Shown: positions 1-8,510, counted from the first letter of the stretch. The stretch is DNA of 25,838 nt from a bacterium (GCA_027593305.1 JAQCJA010000009.1:1-25838); one strand, 5' to 3'. Made by a program: numbers and translations. Notes: generated by a model from the sequence alone, not told the origin.

Positions 1-1597
1 GACTCATGCCGGGCTCATCGTTGTGCACAGCCCGCAGATCGAAGATGGCGCCGACGTCCTCCACCAGTTCCGGACAGGCATTCGACAGCCCCCCGGCGCC
101 GACGTCGTGGATGGACTTGATCGGATTGGCTGCTCCCAGGCCATAACAACGATCGATGAGTTCCTGGCAGCGGCGTTCCATCTCCGGGTTGTCCCGCTGG
201 ACGGAGGCGAAGTCCAGTTCCTGGGCATTGCTGCCGGAGTCCATGGAGGAGGCATAACCGCCACCGAGGCCGATGAGCATGGCGGGCCCGCCGATCTGCA
301 CGACGATGTCCCCCCTGGCAGGCCGTTTCTTTTGGACCTGGTCAGCGTCGATGAGGCCACTGCCTCCAGCGACCATGATCGGCTTGTGGTAGCCTCTGTG
401 CCGCCCGTCGACGACCTGCTCAAACGTGCGGAACACGCCGAGAACATTGGGACGACCGAATTCATTGCCGAAGCCGGCGCCACCGATGGGTCCCTCCGTC
501 ATGATCTGCAGTGGTGACGCCAGATGGGCGGGAGGCTCGCCCAGGTCCGTCTCCCAGGGCTGCTGCCAGCCGGGAAGGCGCAGGTGTGAGACGTAGAAGG
601 CGGACAGCCCTGCCTGCGACCGCGAACCCGTGCCGGTTGACCCCTCGTCGCGGATTTCACCGCCGACACCGGTTGAGGCACCCGGATACGGCGAGATGGC
701 TGTCGGATGGTTGTGCGTCTCGACCTTGCAGACTATGTGCGTCTGGCGCTCGTCGTAGACGTAGGAGAAATCGGCGCCCGTGGGGCGCAGGACTGCTGCT
801 GAAAAACCCTCGATGACGCCCGCATTGTCGCTGTAGGCACTGATCGTGTGTTCGGGGTGACGGGCGTGCGTATTGCGGATCATGTCAAACAGGGATCGAT
901 CCTGTGCCGTACCGTCGATGAACCACGAGGCGTTGAAGATCTTGTGGCGGCAATGCTCGGAATTGACGTTGGCAAACATGACCAGTTCGACATCGGAGGG
1001 ATCTCGTCCAAGACGACCATAGGTCTCGGCCAGGTAGTCGAGTTCTTCGTCCGACAGGGCCAGGCCCCAGCGGCTGTTGGCACCGACCAGGGCAGGGCGG
1101 CCCTCAGCCAGCAAAGGCACCGTCAACAGGGGCCGCGCCGGGATGCGTTCGAACAGGGCCGCCGGGTCACGGATGGCCGCTTCCGTCATGCGATCGTGGA
1201 GCAGGGCCTGCAGCGGCTCGAGATCGGCCCCGGCCACGCCCTGGCCCACGCCCCGAAATGTGTAGCGGATCCCACGCTCGATGCGCGACACCGAACGGAG
1301 GCCGCAGTTGTGCAGAATATCTGTGGCCTTTGTCGACCAGGGGGAGATCGTTCCAGGTCGTGGTGTGATCAGCACGGATGCCGCGTCGGCGCCGAGGGCC
1401 GATTCACCCGTCACGCCGAGAAGGCTGGCCAGCCGCGGCGCCAGGTCGTCGGCCGCATCCCCATCGACCTGCACCAGATAGACGAACCTGGCGTCGATGG
1501 ATTGCACAGTGGGCACCAGACTGCGGCAGCGATCGAGCAAGGCGATGCGACGGAAAGCGGAAAGCGCCGGGGGGCCGGCAAGGGACAACAATGGCAT
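1..1597 (-). CDS. purL: Phosphoribosylformylglycinamidine synthase (FGAM synthetase), N-terminal part, cut by window edge
   Basis: Fourth step of de novo purine synthesis in the cytoplasm: FGAR, glutamine and ATP to FGAM. Reading the minus strand from ATG at 1597 gives 532 uninterrupted residues to the left edge. The start has GAGG about 9 nt upstream. Visible landmarks are the N-terminal PurS-like domain with T-P-R-P-G-T-I-S-P-W-S (78-88), the linker motif S-E-H-C-R-H-K (213-219), the first AIR-synthase-like domain with E-T-H-N-H-P-T (293-299) and G-G-E-I-R-D-E-G, and later L-D-F-A-S-V-Q-R-D-N-P-E-M-E-R-R. The layout is that of the long (about 1,300 aa) single-chain PurL of proteobacteria and eukaryotes, not the small PurL/PurQ/PurS type. 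The second synthase half and the glutaminase domain lie outside the window. It diverges from sucA across a 229-bp gap. Confidence 0.96.
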   Translation of the reverse strand, partial: MPLLSLAGPPALSAFRRIALLDRCRSLVPTVQSIDARFVYLVQVDGDAADDLAPRLASLLGVTGESALGADAASVLITPRPGTISPWSTKATDILHNCGLRSVSRIERGIRYTFRGVGQGVAGADLEPLQALLHDRMTEAAIRDPAALFERIPARPLLTVPLLAEGRPALVGANSRWGLALSDEELDYLAETYGRLGRDPSDVELVMFANVNSEHCRHKIFNASWFIDGTAQDRSLFDMIRNTHARHPEHTISAYSDNAGVIEGFSAAVLRPTGADFSYVYDERQTHIVCKVETHNHPTAISPYPGASTGVGGEIRDEGSTGTGSRSQAGLSAFYVSHLRLPGWQQPWETDLGEPPAHLASPLQIMTEGPIGGAGFGNEFGRPNVLGVFRTFEQVVDGRHRGYHKPIMVAGGSGLIDADQVQKKRPARGDIVVQIGGPAMLIGLGGGYASSMDSGSNAQELDFASVQRDNPEMERRCQELIDRCYGLGAANPIKSIHDVGAGGLSNACPELVEDVGAIFDLRAVHNDEPGMS

Positions 1598-1704
1598 GCA
1601 GGGGCCTCGGCTGGAGAAGAAGAGGCGAAACGGTGCAACAATCTCGTGCTGCAAGAACCTACGTCCCGCCCGACACCCGCTCAAGACGAAGGGGAGCACC
1701 ACCT

Positions 1705-1732
1705 TTGCGGTCTTCAGGGCAGCTTCTATCTT
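1705..1732 (+). promoter_or_regulatory. Possible promoter of the sucA-sucB-lpdA operon
   Basis: A TTGCGG box (1705-1710) and a TATCTT box (1727-1732) are separated by 16 bp. They lie about 95 bp before the sucA start, in the divergent purL-sucA gap. The TTG start of the -35 and the TATCTT -10 recur before the aminotransferase gene at 8540 with the same 16-bp spacing, which gives weak mutual support. Assignment rests on consensus matching by eye only. No convincing promoter for purL was found on the opposite strand. Confidence 0.3.
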
Positions 1733-1760
1733 CTACTGCGCATTACAGTTACCGGATTTT

Positions 1761-1812
1761 TCCAGCCAGTTGCCGAATCCAGCCAGTTGCCGAATCCAGC
1801 CAGTTGCCGAAT
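1761..1812. repeat. 17-bp tandem repeat upstream of sucA
   Basis: The unit CCAGTTGCCGAATCCAG occurs at 1766-1782 and 1783-1799, with a third, 13-base partial copy at 1800-1812. A further TCCAG sits before the first copy. The copies are identical and stop 14 bp before the sucA ATG, so they fall in the probable 5' leader of the operon. The period is not a multiple of three and the array is outside any gene. Confidence 0.9.
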
Positions 1813-1826
1813 AATGAGCGGCCCAA

Positions 1827-4655
1827 ATGCGACCGATAGATCTGAACAGCGCCAACACCGACTACATCGATGCCCTTTACGAGCAGTATCAGGCGGATCC
1901 TGCCTCCGTCGAGGCCGAGTGGGTCACGTTTTTCCGGGGCTTCGAATTCGGCTTCCGCCGCAGTGACACAGAGGATCCCACCGCCGACAAACGCCCGGAA
2001 CATGTCGGGCAGGAACGGCGCAAGCGAGAGCGTACGGACAAGGGTGGTGTGGCGCTCGTGCGCGCCTATCGCCATCGGGGTCACTTCATCGCCGGCCTCG
2101 ACCCGCTGGGTTACAATCCGACGAGCAATCCCCTGCTGGAGTTGTCCGAGTTCGGCCTTACCGAGGATGATCTCGAGAAGGGAGTCGGCTTCGGCACCTT
2201 CCGCTACAAGACGGATGGCTCGCTGAGAGCTCTGATCGATGCCCTGCACAAGACCTATTGCGGGACCCTCGGCATGGATACCATGTCGACCGGCGACAAA
2301 GAGCAGGAAGCCTGGATCGAAGAGCGTGTCGAGCCCATCCTCGGGCGCCTGACGTACGATGTGGAAGAACAGCGGCGGATTCTGTTTCAACTGCTGGAGG
2401 CAGAAGAGTTCGAGCAGTTTCTGCATACGCGATACATCGGCCAGAAAAGATTCTCCATCGAGGGTGGGGATGCCGTGCTGCCTCTGCTCGACGCGCTGGT
2501 GGAACGGGGCAGCGCACTGGGTGTCGAGGAGATGGTCATCGGCATGGCTCATCGCGGCCGGCTGAACGTCCTGGCGCACATCCTGCACAAGCCGTACGAA
2601 GTGATGCTGGCCGACTTTGAGGGGGCCGCGCGCGGGGAAGGGGCCGAGGACGAGGGGGACGTCAAGTACCATCAGGGCTACTCGTATGACTTCGTCACAC
2701 GGCAGGGGCGCAAGATGCACCTGTCCCTCAGCCCCAATCCGAGTCACCTCGAACTGGTCAACCCCATCATTGAAGGCATGGTGCTGGCCAAGCAGGACTA
2801 CCTGCAGGACAAGGAGCGCGGCCGGGTTGTGCCCGTACAGATTCATGGTGATGCAGCCTTCACCGGGCAGGGCACCGTGGCGGAAACGCTGAACCTGTCG
2901 CAGCTGGAAGGCTACTGGAACGGTGGTACGATTCACGTCATCATCGACAATCAACTTGGCTACACGGCAACGCCAGAAGAAACCCGTTTCACCCAGTACC
3001 CCACCGATATTGCCCGGCAGATCAAAGCCCCCGTGTTCCACGTCAATGCCGACGATCCGGAACAGGTCGTGCACGCGGCGCGGCTGGCCATCGAATTCCG
3101 TCAGCAGTTCAAGCGCGACGTGCTGATCGATCTGAAGTGTTACCGCCGTTTCGGCCACAATGAGGCCGACGATCCGACGCTGACACAACCCCTGATGTAT
3201 GCCAGGATCAAGGACCATCCGACGGTGGCGACACTCTACGCTCGACAGCTCGCCGATGCCGGGGTCTTCTCGCAGGAAGAGGTCGATGGCATCCGGCGCG
3301 ACATACGGGACGTCCTCGAGCGCTGTCAGGAGAAGGCCAAGCGGCTCAAGGTCAAACCACGGACCAATACCTTCGGCGGCGTCTGGCAGGGCATGACCTG
3401 GGCCGGTCAGGTGTGGGATGCCGATACCGGGGTCAACGCCCGCACCCTGAAACGCATCGGCGACCTGGCAACGCAGACGCCGGCGGGTTTCCACCTGCAT
3501 CGGACGGTGGAGCGTATCAACAGCGCCCGCCGGGAAATGGCCTGTGGCGAACGCCCCGTGGACTGGGGTGGGGCGGAGATGCTCGCCTTTGGCAGTCTGC
3601 TGCTGGAGCGGATCCCCGTGCGCCTTGCCGGGCAGGATGCCCAGCGGGGGACCTTCGCCCATCGGCACGCGGTCTGGCACGACATTGAGACGGGGGCGAA
3701 ACACACCTCCCTGCAACACATGTCCCGGGAGCAGGGCGAATTCGTCGTGCTCAATACAATGCTGTCCGAACTGGCCGTCCTCGGCTTTGAGTATGGCATC
3801 ACCTCCACCGACCCGCGGCGGCTGGTGATGTGGGAGGCCCAGTTCGGAGACTTCGCCAATGGTGCACAGCTCGTCATCGACCAGTACATCGCCAGCGCCG
3901 AGGCCAAGTGGCATCGCATGTGTGGCATCGTCATGTTGCTGCCCCATGGGCAGGAGGGCATGGGGCCCGAACATTCGAGTGCGCGTCTGGAGCGGTATCT
4001 GCAGCTGTGCGCCAAGAACAACATGCAGGTCGTCTACCCAACGACGCCGTCGCAGATGTTTCACGTGTTGCGCCGGCAGATGCACCGCAACTTCCGCAAG
4101 CCGCTGATCGTGATGACCCCCAAGAGCCTGCTGCGGCACCGGCGCTGCGTCTCGGACCTGACAGAATTCACCAGCGGCGGCTACCGCAACGTCATCGATG
4201 CCGAAGTGCCGGATGCGACGGCCGTGCGTCGCGTCATTCTGTGCACCGGCAAGGTCTACTATGACTTGCTCGCCGGCCTCGAGGAGCAGTCTCTTGACGT
4301 AGTCGCCATCGTTCGGGTCGAGCAGCTCTACCCCTTCCCGACGGCGGAACTGAACCAGGCCCTGCGTCGCTACAGCAACGCCAGTGAGTTCCTGTGGGTT
4401 CAGGAAGAGGCCCTGAACATGGGCGCCTGGCATTTCCTGCAGCCCCGGCTCGACGACATGCTGCCCGCCGGGGCCGTTCTGAGATATGTCGGCCGTGATG
4501 AGGCGGCCAGTCCGGCTGTCGGCGACGCGGCGCAGCATCAAAGAGAGCAACAGGAAATCGTCGATCAGGCTCTCGATGTGGCCACCGACAAACAATTGAA
4601 GCTGGAAAATGTGCAGCCCCGCGTGGTCGCAGTCGACGGCGGCAGCGGCAGCTAA
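1827..4655 (+). CDS. sucA: 2-oxoglutarate dehydrogenase E1 component (thiamin-diphosphate dependent decarboxylase)
   Basis: E1 of the citric-acid-cycle 2-oxoglutarate dehydrogenase complex: it decarboxylates 2-oxoglutarate on thiamin diphosphate and passes the succinyl group to the lipoyl arm of SucB. The 942-aa product has the usual length. It opens with the short N-terminal helix typical of E1o (L-Y-E-Q-Y-Q-A-D-P-A-S-V-E-A-E-W, 17-32). Landmarks are R-A-Y-R-H-R-G-H (79-86), M-A-H-R-G-R-L-N-V-L (240-249, active-site His242), S-P-N-P-S-H-L-E (302-309, His307), and the ThDP/Mg site G-D-A-A-F (341-345) ending at Asn375. The C-terminal half carries E-A-Q-F-G-D-F-A-N-G-A-Q and H-G-Q-E-G-M-G-P-E-H-S-S. 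ATG at 1827 is preceded by a weak GAGCGG; an ATG at 1814 is out of frame. First gene of the operon, 18 bp before sucB. Confidence 0.98.
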   Translation: MRPIDLNSANTDYIDALYEQYQADPASVEAEWVTFFRGFEFGFRRSDTEDPTADKRPEHVGQERRKRERTDKGGVALVRAYRHRGHFIAGLDPLGYNPTSNPLLELSEFGLTEDDLEKGVGFGTFRYKTDGSLRALIDALHKTYCGTLGMDTMSTGDKEQEAWIEERVEPILGRLTYDVEEQRRILFQLLEAEEFEQFLHTRYIGQKRFSIEGGDAVLPLLDALVERGSALGVEEMVIGMAHRGRLNVLAHILHKPYEVMLADFEGAARGEGAEDEGDVKYHQGYSYDFVTRQGRKMHLSLSPNPSHLELVNPIIEGMVLAKQDYLQDKERGRVVPVQIHGDAAFTGQGTVAETLNLSQLEGYWNGGTIHVIIDNQLGYTATPEETRFTQYPTDIARQIKAPVFHVNADDPEQVVHAARLAIEFRQQFKRDVLIDLKCYRRFGHNEADDPTLTQPLMYARIKDHPTVATLYARQLADAGVFSQEEVDGIRRDIRDVLERCQEKAKRLKVKPRTNTFGGVWQGMTWAGQVWDADTGVNARTLKRIGDLATQTPAGFHLHRTVERINSARREMACGERPVDWGGAEMLAFGSLLLERIPVRLAGQDAQRGTFAHRHAVWHDIETGAKHTSLQHMSREQGEFVVLNTMLSELAVLGFEYGITSTDPRRLVMWEAQFGDFANGAQLVIDQYIASAEAKWHRMCGIVMLLPHGQEGMGPEHSSARLERYLQLCAKNNMQVVYPTTPSQMFHVLRRQMHRNFRKPLIVMTPKSLLRHRRCVSDLTEFTSGGYRNVIDAEVPDATAVRRVILCTGKVYYDLLAGLEEQSLDVVAIVRVEQLYPFPTAELNQALRRYSNASEFLWVQEEALNMGAWHFLQPRLDDMLPAGAVLRYVGRDEAASPAVGDAAQHQREQQEIVDQALDVATDKQLKLENVQPRVVAVDGGSGS

Positions 4656-4673
4656 CCCGACACAGGATATCAG

Positions 4674-6041
4674 ATGGCGGTAGATGTAGAGATTCCCGAG
4701 CTGGGAGAATCGGTCAGCGAAGTGACGGTCCTCGAGTGGCTCCGAGGCGAGGGTGATTATGTGGACAAGGATGAGCCGATCTGCGTTCTCGAGACGGACA
4801 AGGCCAACGTCGACCTGCCGGCGCCGACGGCGGGTATTCTGCGGCAGTTGCGCAAGGTCGACGAGACTCTGACGGTGGGTGAGGTGCTGGCGCAGATCGA
4901 GGCAGGCGTGCGCCCCGAGACCCCAGCCGATGCCACCGTGATTGACCCGCCTGCCGCTGCGGTTGCTGCCGCGGTTGTTCCGCCCCAGGCGGATGAAACG
5001 GAAGAGGCAGACGCGGAAAGCTCTGCCGTTGACCTGGCAGAGCTGAGTCCGGCAGTACGTCGGCTGGTGGAGGAGAACGATCTGGATGCGACGCAGATCG
5101 TTGGCACCGGGCGCAGTGGCCGGCTCATCAAACAGGACATCCTCGCCTATCTCAAAGAGCGCCAGAACGACGCCCGTGACTCACTGGCAAAGTCGGCTGC
5201 CGCGGCGCCGGCGATCAGCAGGAGCGTGCCTCCACCCCGTCCCGAGCCGGCCCGCCCGACTGAATCAGGGACCGAAACGCGGACCGAAGCGCCGGCTGAA
5301 ACGCCCGCCGAAGCGCCGGCCATCAGGCCCGCCGCCGCTGTCGGTGGTGAACGTCGCGAGCCGATGTCACGCATGCGCAAGCGAATCGGTCAACGTCTGA
5401 CGGAAGCGCAACACACGGCGGCGATGCTGACCACCTTCAATGAGGTCGACCTGACGGAAGTGATGGCCCTGCGCAAGCGCCACAAAGAGCGCTTCCAGGA
5501 AAAGCACGGCGTGTCCCTCGGGCTCATGTCATTCTTCTCGCGGGCGACGATCCTGGCACTGCAGGACCATCCCGCTGTTAATGCCAGCATCGACGGGGAT
5601 GACATCGTCTACCACGACTATGTCAATCTTGGCATTGCCGTGTCCTCCGATCGTGGTCTCCTCGTCCCCATCGTGCGACAGGCACAGAGCCTGTCCATGG
5701 CAGGTGTCGAGGCCGAGATCAAACGCCTGGCACTGGCGGCACGCGACAACAAGCTGGCCCTGGACGAGTTGTCCGGCGGCACATTTACCATCACCAACGG
5801 TGGCGTCTTCGGCTCCATGATGTCGACACCGATTCTGACGCCGCCGCAGTCGGGCATACTCGGCATGCACGGCATCAAGGAGCGCCCCATTGCTGTGGAT
5901 GGGCAGGTCGTCATCCGACCGATGATGTATCTGGCTTTGACCTATGACCACCGTCTCGTCGATGGGGAGCAGTCGGTGAAATTTCTCGTGCGCATCAAGG
6001 ATCTGCTGGAGGATCCTGCGCGCCTGATGCTCGAGGTCTGA
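4674..6041 (+). CDS. sucB: Dihydrolipoyllysine-residue succinyltransferase, E2 of 2-oxoglutarate dehydrogenase
   Basis: E2 core of the complex: it carries the succinyl group on a lipoyl-lysine and transfers it to CoA. The 455-aa chain has one lipoyl domain (about 1-77) with the lipoylated lysine Lys43 in E-T-D-K-A-N-V. A peripheral-subunit-binding domain follows (about 124-157, L-S-P-A-V-R-R-L-V-E to G-R-L-I-K-Q-D-I-L). Next is a Pro/Ala/Glu/Thr-rich flexible linker (about 170-225) that contains several near-repeats of E-A/T-P-A-E, then the catalytic acyltransferase domain. The active-site motif D-H-R-L-V-D-G places His426 and Asp430. A single lipoyl domain and the genes on either side favour the succinyl over the acetyl enzyme. 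The gene is 18 bp after sucA and 3 bp before lpdA, so the three are surely cotranscribed. Confidence 0.97.
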   Translation: MAVDVEIPELGESVSEVTVLEWLRGEGDYVDKDEPICVLETDKANVDLPAPTAGILRQLRKVDETLTVGEVLAQIEAGVRPETPADATVIDPPAAAVAAAVVPPQADETEEADAESSAVDLAELSPAVRRLVEENDLDATQIVGTGRSGRLIKQDILAYLKERQNDARDSLAKSAAAAPAISRSVPPPRPEPARPTESGTETRTEAPAETPAEAPAIRPAAAVGGERREPMSRMRKRIGQRLTEAQHTAAMLTTFNEVDLTEVMALRKRHKERFQEKHGVSLGLMSFFSRATILALQDHPAVNASIDGDDIVYHDYVNLGIAVSSDRGLLVPIVRQAQSLSMAGVEAEIKRLALAARDNKLALDELSGGTFTITNGGVFGSMMSTPILTPPQSGILGMHGIKERPIAVDGQVVIRPMMYLALTYDHRLVDGEQSVKFLVRIKDLLEDPARLMLEV

Positions 6042-6044
6042 GAG

Positions 6045-7418
6045 ATGCCGACCTACGATCTGCTCGTCATCGGCGCCGGTCCCGGCGGCTATGTCGCTGC
6101 CGCCCGCGCTGCCGACCTCGGCATGAAGGTCGCGTGCGTCGACAAGGGTTGGCTCGGCGGCACGTGCCTGCAGGTGGGATGTATTCCGAGCAAGGCTTTG
6201 CTTGAATCCAGCCACCGGTGGGCAGAGCTGCAGGACGGACTCGAGGATCAGGGCATCATCGTCGGCGATCTGCGGCTTGATCTTGCGGCCATGATGCAGC
6301 GCAAGAGCAAGATCGTCGCAACGATGACCAAGGGTGTCGCGGCCCTGTTCAAAGGCAAGGGCGTCGACTGGGTTGAGGGTACGGCACGTCTTGCCGGCGG
6401 CGGCAGAGTGACCGTAGATGGCGGTGCCGATCTTCTCGCCGAGCGTATTCTGCTGGCAACGGGGTCATCCCCGGTAGAGTTGCCAGATCTGCCGTTTGAC
6501 GGGCACAGGATCCTCAGTTCCACCGAAGTTCTTGCTCTCGATGCTGTGCCGGAGCGGATGGTCGTCATCGGCGCTGGCGCGATCGGTCTGGAGATGGGCT
6601 CGGTGTGGAGCCGCCTGGGTACGAAAGTGGAGATTGTCGAGTTCATGAACGCGGTACTGCCCGGCGCGGATGCGGAGATCTCGCAGCAGGTGCAGCGCAC
6701 GCTGGCGCGACAGGGGATGTCCTTTCGCCTGTCGACCCGGGCAACGGGTGCCGATATCGACGACCACGGCGTGCAGTTGCATCTGCTCAGCCGTGCGGGC
6801 GAGAAAGTCGATGTGGTGGGCTGCGACTGTGTGCTGGTCTCGGTGGGTCGCCGACCACACACAACCGGACTGGGACTGGCCGAAGCAGGCGTAGCCGTCA
6901 ACGAACGTGGCTTCGTCACCGTCGACCGGGACTATCAAACAACAGCGGCCGGCGTGTATGCGATCGGTGATGTGACGCCGGGCCCGATGCTGGCGCACAA
7001 AGCAGAAGCAGAAGCGGTTGCAGTTGTCGAGCGCCTGGCAGGCATGGGATCCTCGGTCAACTACGACGCAATTCCCAACGTGGTCTACACATATCCCGAA
7101 GTTGCATCTGTTGGCCTCGGTGAGGCTGCTGCACGGGAGGCGGGACATGAGATCCGTGTCGGCAAACACCTGTTCCGCGCCAACGCCCGCGCCCACAGCG
7201 TCAACTGCATCGACGGCTTCGTCAAGGTCATTGCCGATGCGCATACCGATCGGCTGCTGGGTGTCCACATCTTCGGGCCGCAGGCATCCCATCTGATCGC
7301 CGAGGCTGTTGTTGCCATGGAGATGTGTGCCAGCGCCGAAGACCTCGCCCGTACCGTACACGCACATCCAAGTCTGTCAGAAGTCGTCCGGGAAGCGGCG
7401 GCCGCTGTGTCGCACTGA
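6045..7418 (+). CDS. lpdA: Dihydrolipoyl dehydrogenase (E3)
   Basis: FAD-dependent E3 that reoxidises the dihydrolipoyl arm of E2 and reduces NAD+. The 457-aa protein has the N-terminal FAD-binding G-A-G-P-G-G (10-15) and the redox-active disulfide in G-G-T-C-L-Q-V-G-C-I-P-S-K (Cys41, Cys46). A second dinucleotide fold has V-I-G-A-G-A-I-G-L-E, and the A-I-G-D-V-T FAD motif follows. The C-terminal interface domain contains H-P-S-L-S-E, the His441/Glu446 catalytic pair. ATG lies 3 bp after the sucB stop, with GAGG/GAGAG in the preceding bases as the ribosome site. Last gene of the operon. The same enzyme may also serve pyruvate dehydrogenase or glycine cleavage, since no second E3 is visible here. 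Confidence 0.97.
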   Translation: MPTYDLLVIGAGPGGYVAAARAADLGMKVACVDKGWLGGTCLQVGCIPSKALLESSHRWAELQDGLEDQGIIVGDLRLDLAAMMQRKSKIVATMTKGVAALFKGKGVDWVEGTARLAGGGRVTVDGGADLLAERILLATGSSPVELPDLPFDGHRILSSTEVLALDAVPERMVVIGAGAIGLEMGSVWSRLGTKVEIVEFMNAVLPGADAEISQQVQRTLARQGMSFRLSTRATGADIDDHGVQLHLLSRAGEKVDVVGCDCVLVSVGRRPHTTGLGLAEAGVAVNERGFVTVDRDYQTTAAGVYAIGDVTPGPMLAHKAEAEAVAVVERLAGMGSSVNYDAIPNVVYTYPEVASVGLGEAAAREAGHEIRVGKHLFRANARAHSVNCIDGFVKVIADAHTDRLLGVHIFGPQASHLIAEAVVAMEMCASAEDLARTVHAHPSLSEVVREAAAAVSH

Positions 7419-7476
7419 CGTCCGGATCAACAACGTCGTCGCAACGTCCGCGGTGCTCTGTGTTTTTTTCCAAATA

Positions 7477-7703
7477 TATCTTGCACAAGATTGGGGCCGT
7501 TACTAGCTTGAAATGCGTTGCAGAAGTGCCGGACGGGAATCGGGCGCATAGCGGCAGGCACTGCTGATGGTCGCACAACGAGGCGGGCCCGATTGCAGCT
7601 GCGATCACGCAGCAAGTCCAACGGCAGCAAGTCCAACGGCAGCAAGTCCAACGGCAGCAAGTCCAACGGCAGTTGAGACGGGGCCCGGGTTTTTCCCGGG
7701 CCC
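7477..7703 (+). ncRNA. Possible small transcript or attenuator region between lpdA and the methyltransferase gene
   Basis: The 330-bp gap 7419-7748 holds no convincing gene. It starts with a T-rich, locally AT-rich patch (7461-7482, including TATCTT at 7477-7482). TTGCAC at 7481 with TAGCTT at 7505 is another weak promoter reading. Structured sequence follows: an AGTGCC...GGCACT hairpin (7526-7562), a 16-bp near-palindrome at 7591-7606 that pairs fully if G-U pairs are allowed, the 15-bp repeat array, and then the terminator at 7681. The stretch CGGGCCC (7584-7590) could also pair with the first arm of the terminator. This is compatible with a roughly 180-220 nt RNA or a leader attenuator, but no known RNA family was recognised. 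Confidence 0.2.
7610..7669. repeat. Four perfect copies of a 15-bp tandem repeat
   Basis: CAGCAAGTCCAACGG is repeated four times without a mismatch (7610-7624, 7625-7639, 7640-7654, 7655-7669), followed by CAG. The array ends 11 bp before the terminator hairpin. A 15-bp unit keeps frame, so the array gives pentapeptide repeats in translated frames, but no frame across it has a credible gene. Its unit is unrelated to the 17-bp unit at 1766. Perfect identity suggests recent slippage, so copy number probably varies between strains. Confidence 0.95.
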
Positions 7704-7706
7704 TTT
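7681..7706 (+). terminator. Strong intrinsic terminator hairpin
   Basis: Perfect 9-bp arms GGGCCCGGG (7681-7689) and CCCGGGCCC (7695-7703) enclose a TTTTT loop and are followed by TTTCTCGTT. The stem is all G/C. The tail is short in T, so efficiency is uncertain. It would end transcripts coming from sucA-sucB-lpdA or from any RNA initiated in the preceding gap. It lies only 45 bp before the methyltransferase start. Confidence 0.7.
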
Positions 7707-7748
7707 CTCGTTGGTGCAACCCAACGTCTTACCCGCGCGAGTCCGACC

Positions 7749-8477
7749 GTGTTTCAACTGAGCGCAGAACAGTACGATACTCTCTACGCCACCAAGGACT
7801 ACGTGCGCGAGGCGCATCTGCTGCGCGAGCGTCTGTCGCGCCTCGACCCGTCCCTGCATACCGTGCTCGACGTTGCCTGTGGCACCGGCGCCCATGACGA
7901 ACATCTGTGCCGGTTCTATGAGGTGGACGGGCTGGATCTCAATCCGGCCTTTCTCGAGGCCGCACGCCGGCGCAACGCCAGTGGCCGTTATCACGTCGGT
8001 GACATGCGGGATTTCCGCCTCGATCGACTCTATGATGTCGCCCTCTGCCTGTTCAGCTCGATCGGCTACGCCCGTACGCGGGTTGAGCTTGTGCGCACTC
8101 TCACCTGTCTTCGTGAGCACCTCACATCAAGAGGTGTTGTTGTCATTGAGCCCTGGCTGACGCCAGAGGTTTGGGAGGCCCCATCGGTGCGCTGGGACCA
8201 AGGCGGCCGTGACGGGGGCGACAGCATCGTCCGTATGGCGCATTCCTCCCTTCGTGAGGAGGGAACCGACCGTGTTTCCGTCATGGAGTTCCACTACCTG
8301 GTGGGCAGCCGGAAGGGGGTTGAGTACTCCCGCGAGACCCATGAAATGGGCCTCTACAGCAAGCGGCGGATGGAGTCGGCTCTGATCGAGGCGGGGTTCA
8401 CCGATGTGCACCACGAAGCGGACGGATTGACGGGGCGTGGTCTGTATGTGGGGCGCGTCGGTCGCACCAATTCCTGA
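7749..8477 (+). CDS. Class I SAM-dependent methyltransferase, DesVI/TylM1-like
   Basis: The 242-aa protein has SAM motif I, V-L-D-V-A-C-G-T-G-A-H (39-49), then G-D-M-R-D-F-R-L (84-91). Further on are S-I-G-Y, a V-V-V-I-E-P-W strand and a C-terminal G-L-T-G-R-G-L-Y-V-G. The order and wording of these motifs match the N,N-dimethyltransferases of TDP-amino sugars (DesVI, TylM1) along the full length. That family is often found outside antibiotic clusters, where its substrate is unknown. No sugar biosynthesis genes are nearby, so an amino-group acceptor is plausible but not shown. The start is GTG at 7749, which keeps the family N-terminus; the ribosome site is weak. The gene follows the terminator and is separated from the aminotransferase by 62 bp. 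Confidence 0.85.
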   Translation: MFQLSAEQYDTLYATKDYVREAHLLRERLSRLDPSLHTVLDVACGTGAHDEHLCRFYEVDGLDLNPAFLEAARRRNASGRYHVGDMRDFRLDRLYDVALCLFSSIGYARTRVELVRTLTCLREHLTSRGVVVIEPWLTPEVWEAPSVRWDQGGRDGGDSIVRMAHSSLREEGTDRVSVMEFHYLVGSRKGVEYSRETHEMGLYSKRRMESALIEAGFTDVHHEADGLTGRGLYVGRVGRTNS

Positions 8478-8482
8478 GCAGG

Positions 8483-8510
8483 TTGGTCATCCTCCCGGCT
8501 CGTGTATCTT
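8483..8510 (+). promoter_or_regulatory. Possible promoter of the aminotransferase-nadE unit
   Basis: TTGGTC (8483-8488) and TATCTT (8505-8510) are 16 bp apart in the 62-bp gap after the methyltransferase stop. Transcription would start near 8517 and leave a leader of about 23 nt containing the GAGGAG ribosome site. The design equals that proposed for sucA. Judged by eye only. Confidence 0.35.

Noticed and set aside
848..1966. A 372-codon plus-strand frame over the start of purL and sucA
   Set aside because: Antisense to unmistakable PurL sequence and runs out of frame into sucA.
1749..4595. A 948-codon open frame antisense to the whole of sucA
   Set aside because: It mirrors the coding frame of a conserved gene; GC-rich codon bias keeps the opposite strand open. 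Its product resembles nothing and has no ribosome site of note.
7567..7761. A small frame across the 15-bp repeats encoding A-S-P-T-A repeats
   Set aside because: It runs through the terminator hairpin and into the methyltransferase start, with no ribosome site; repeat-derived peptides are expected by chance.
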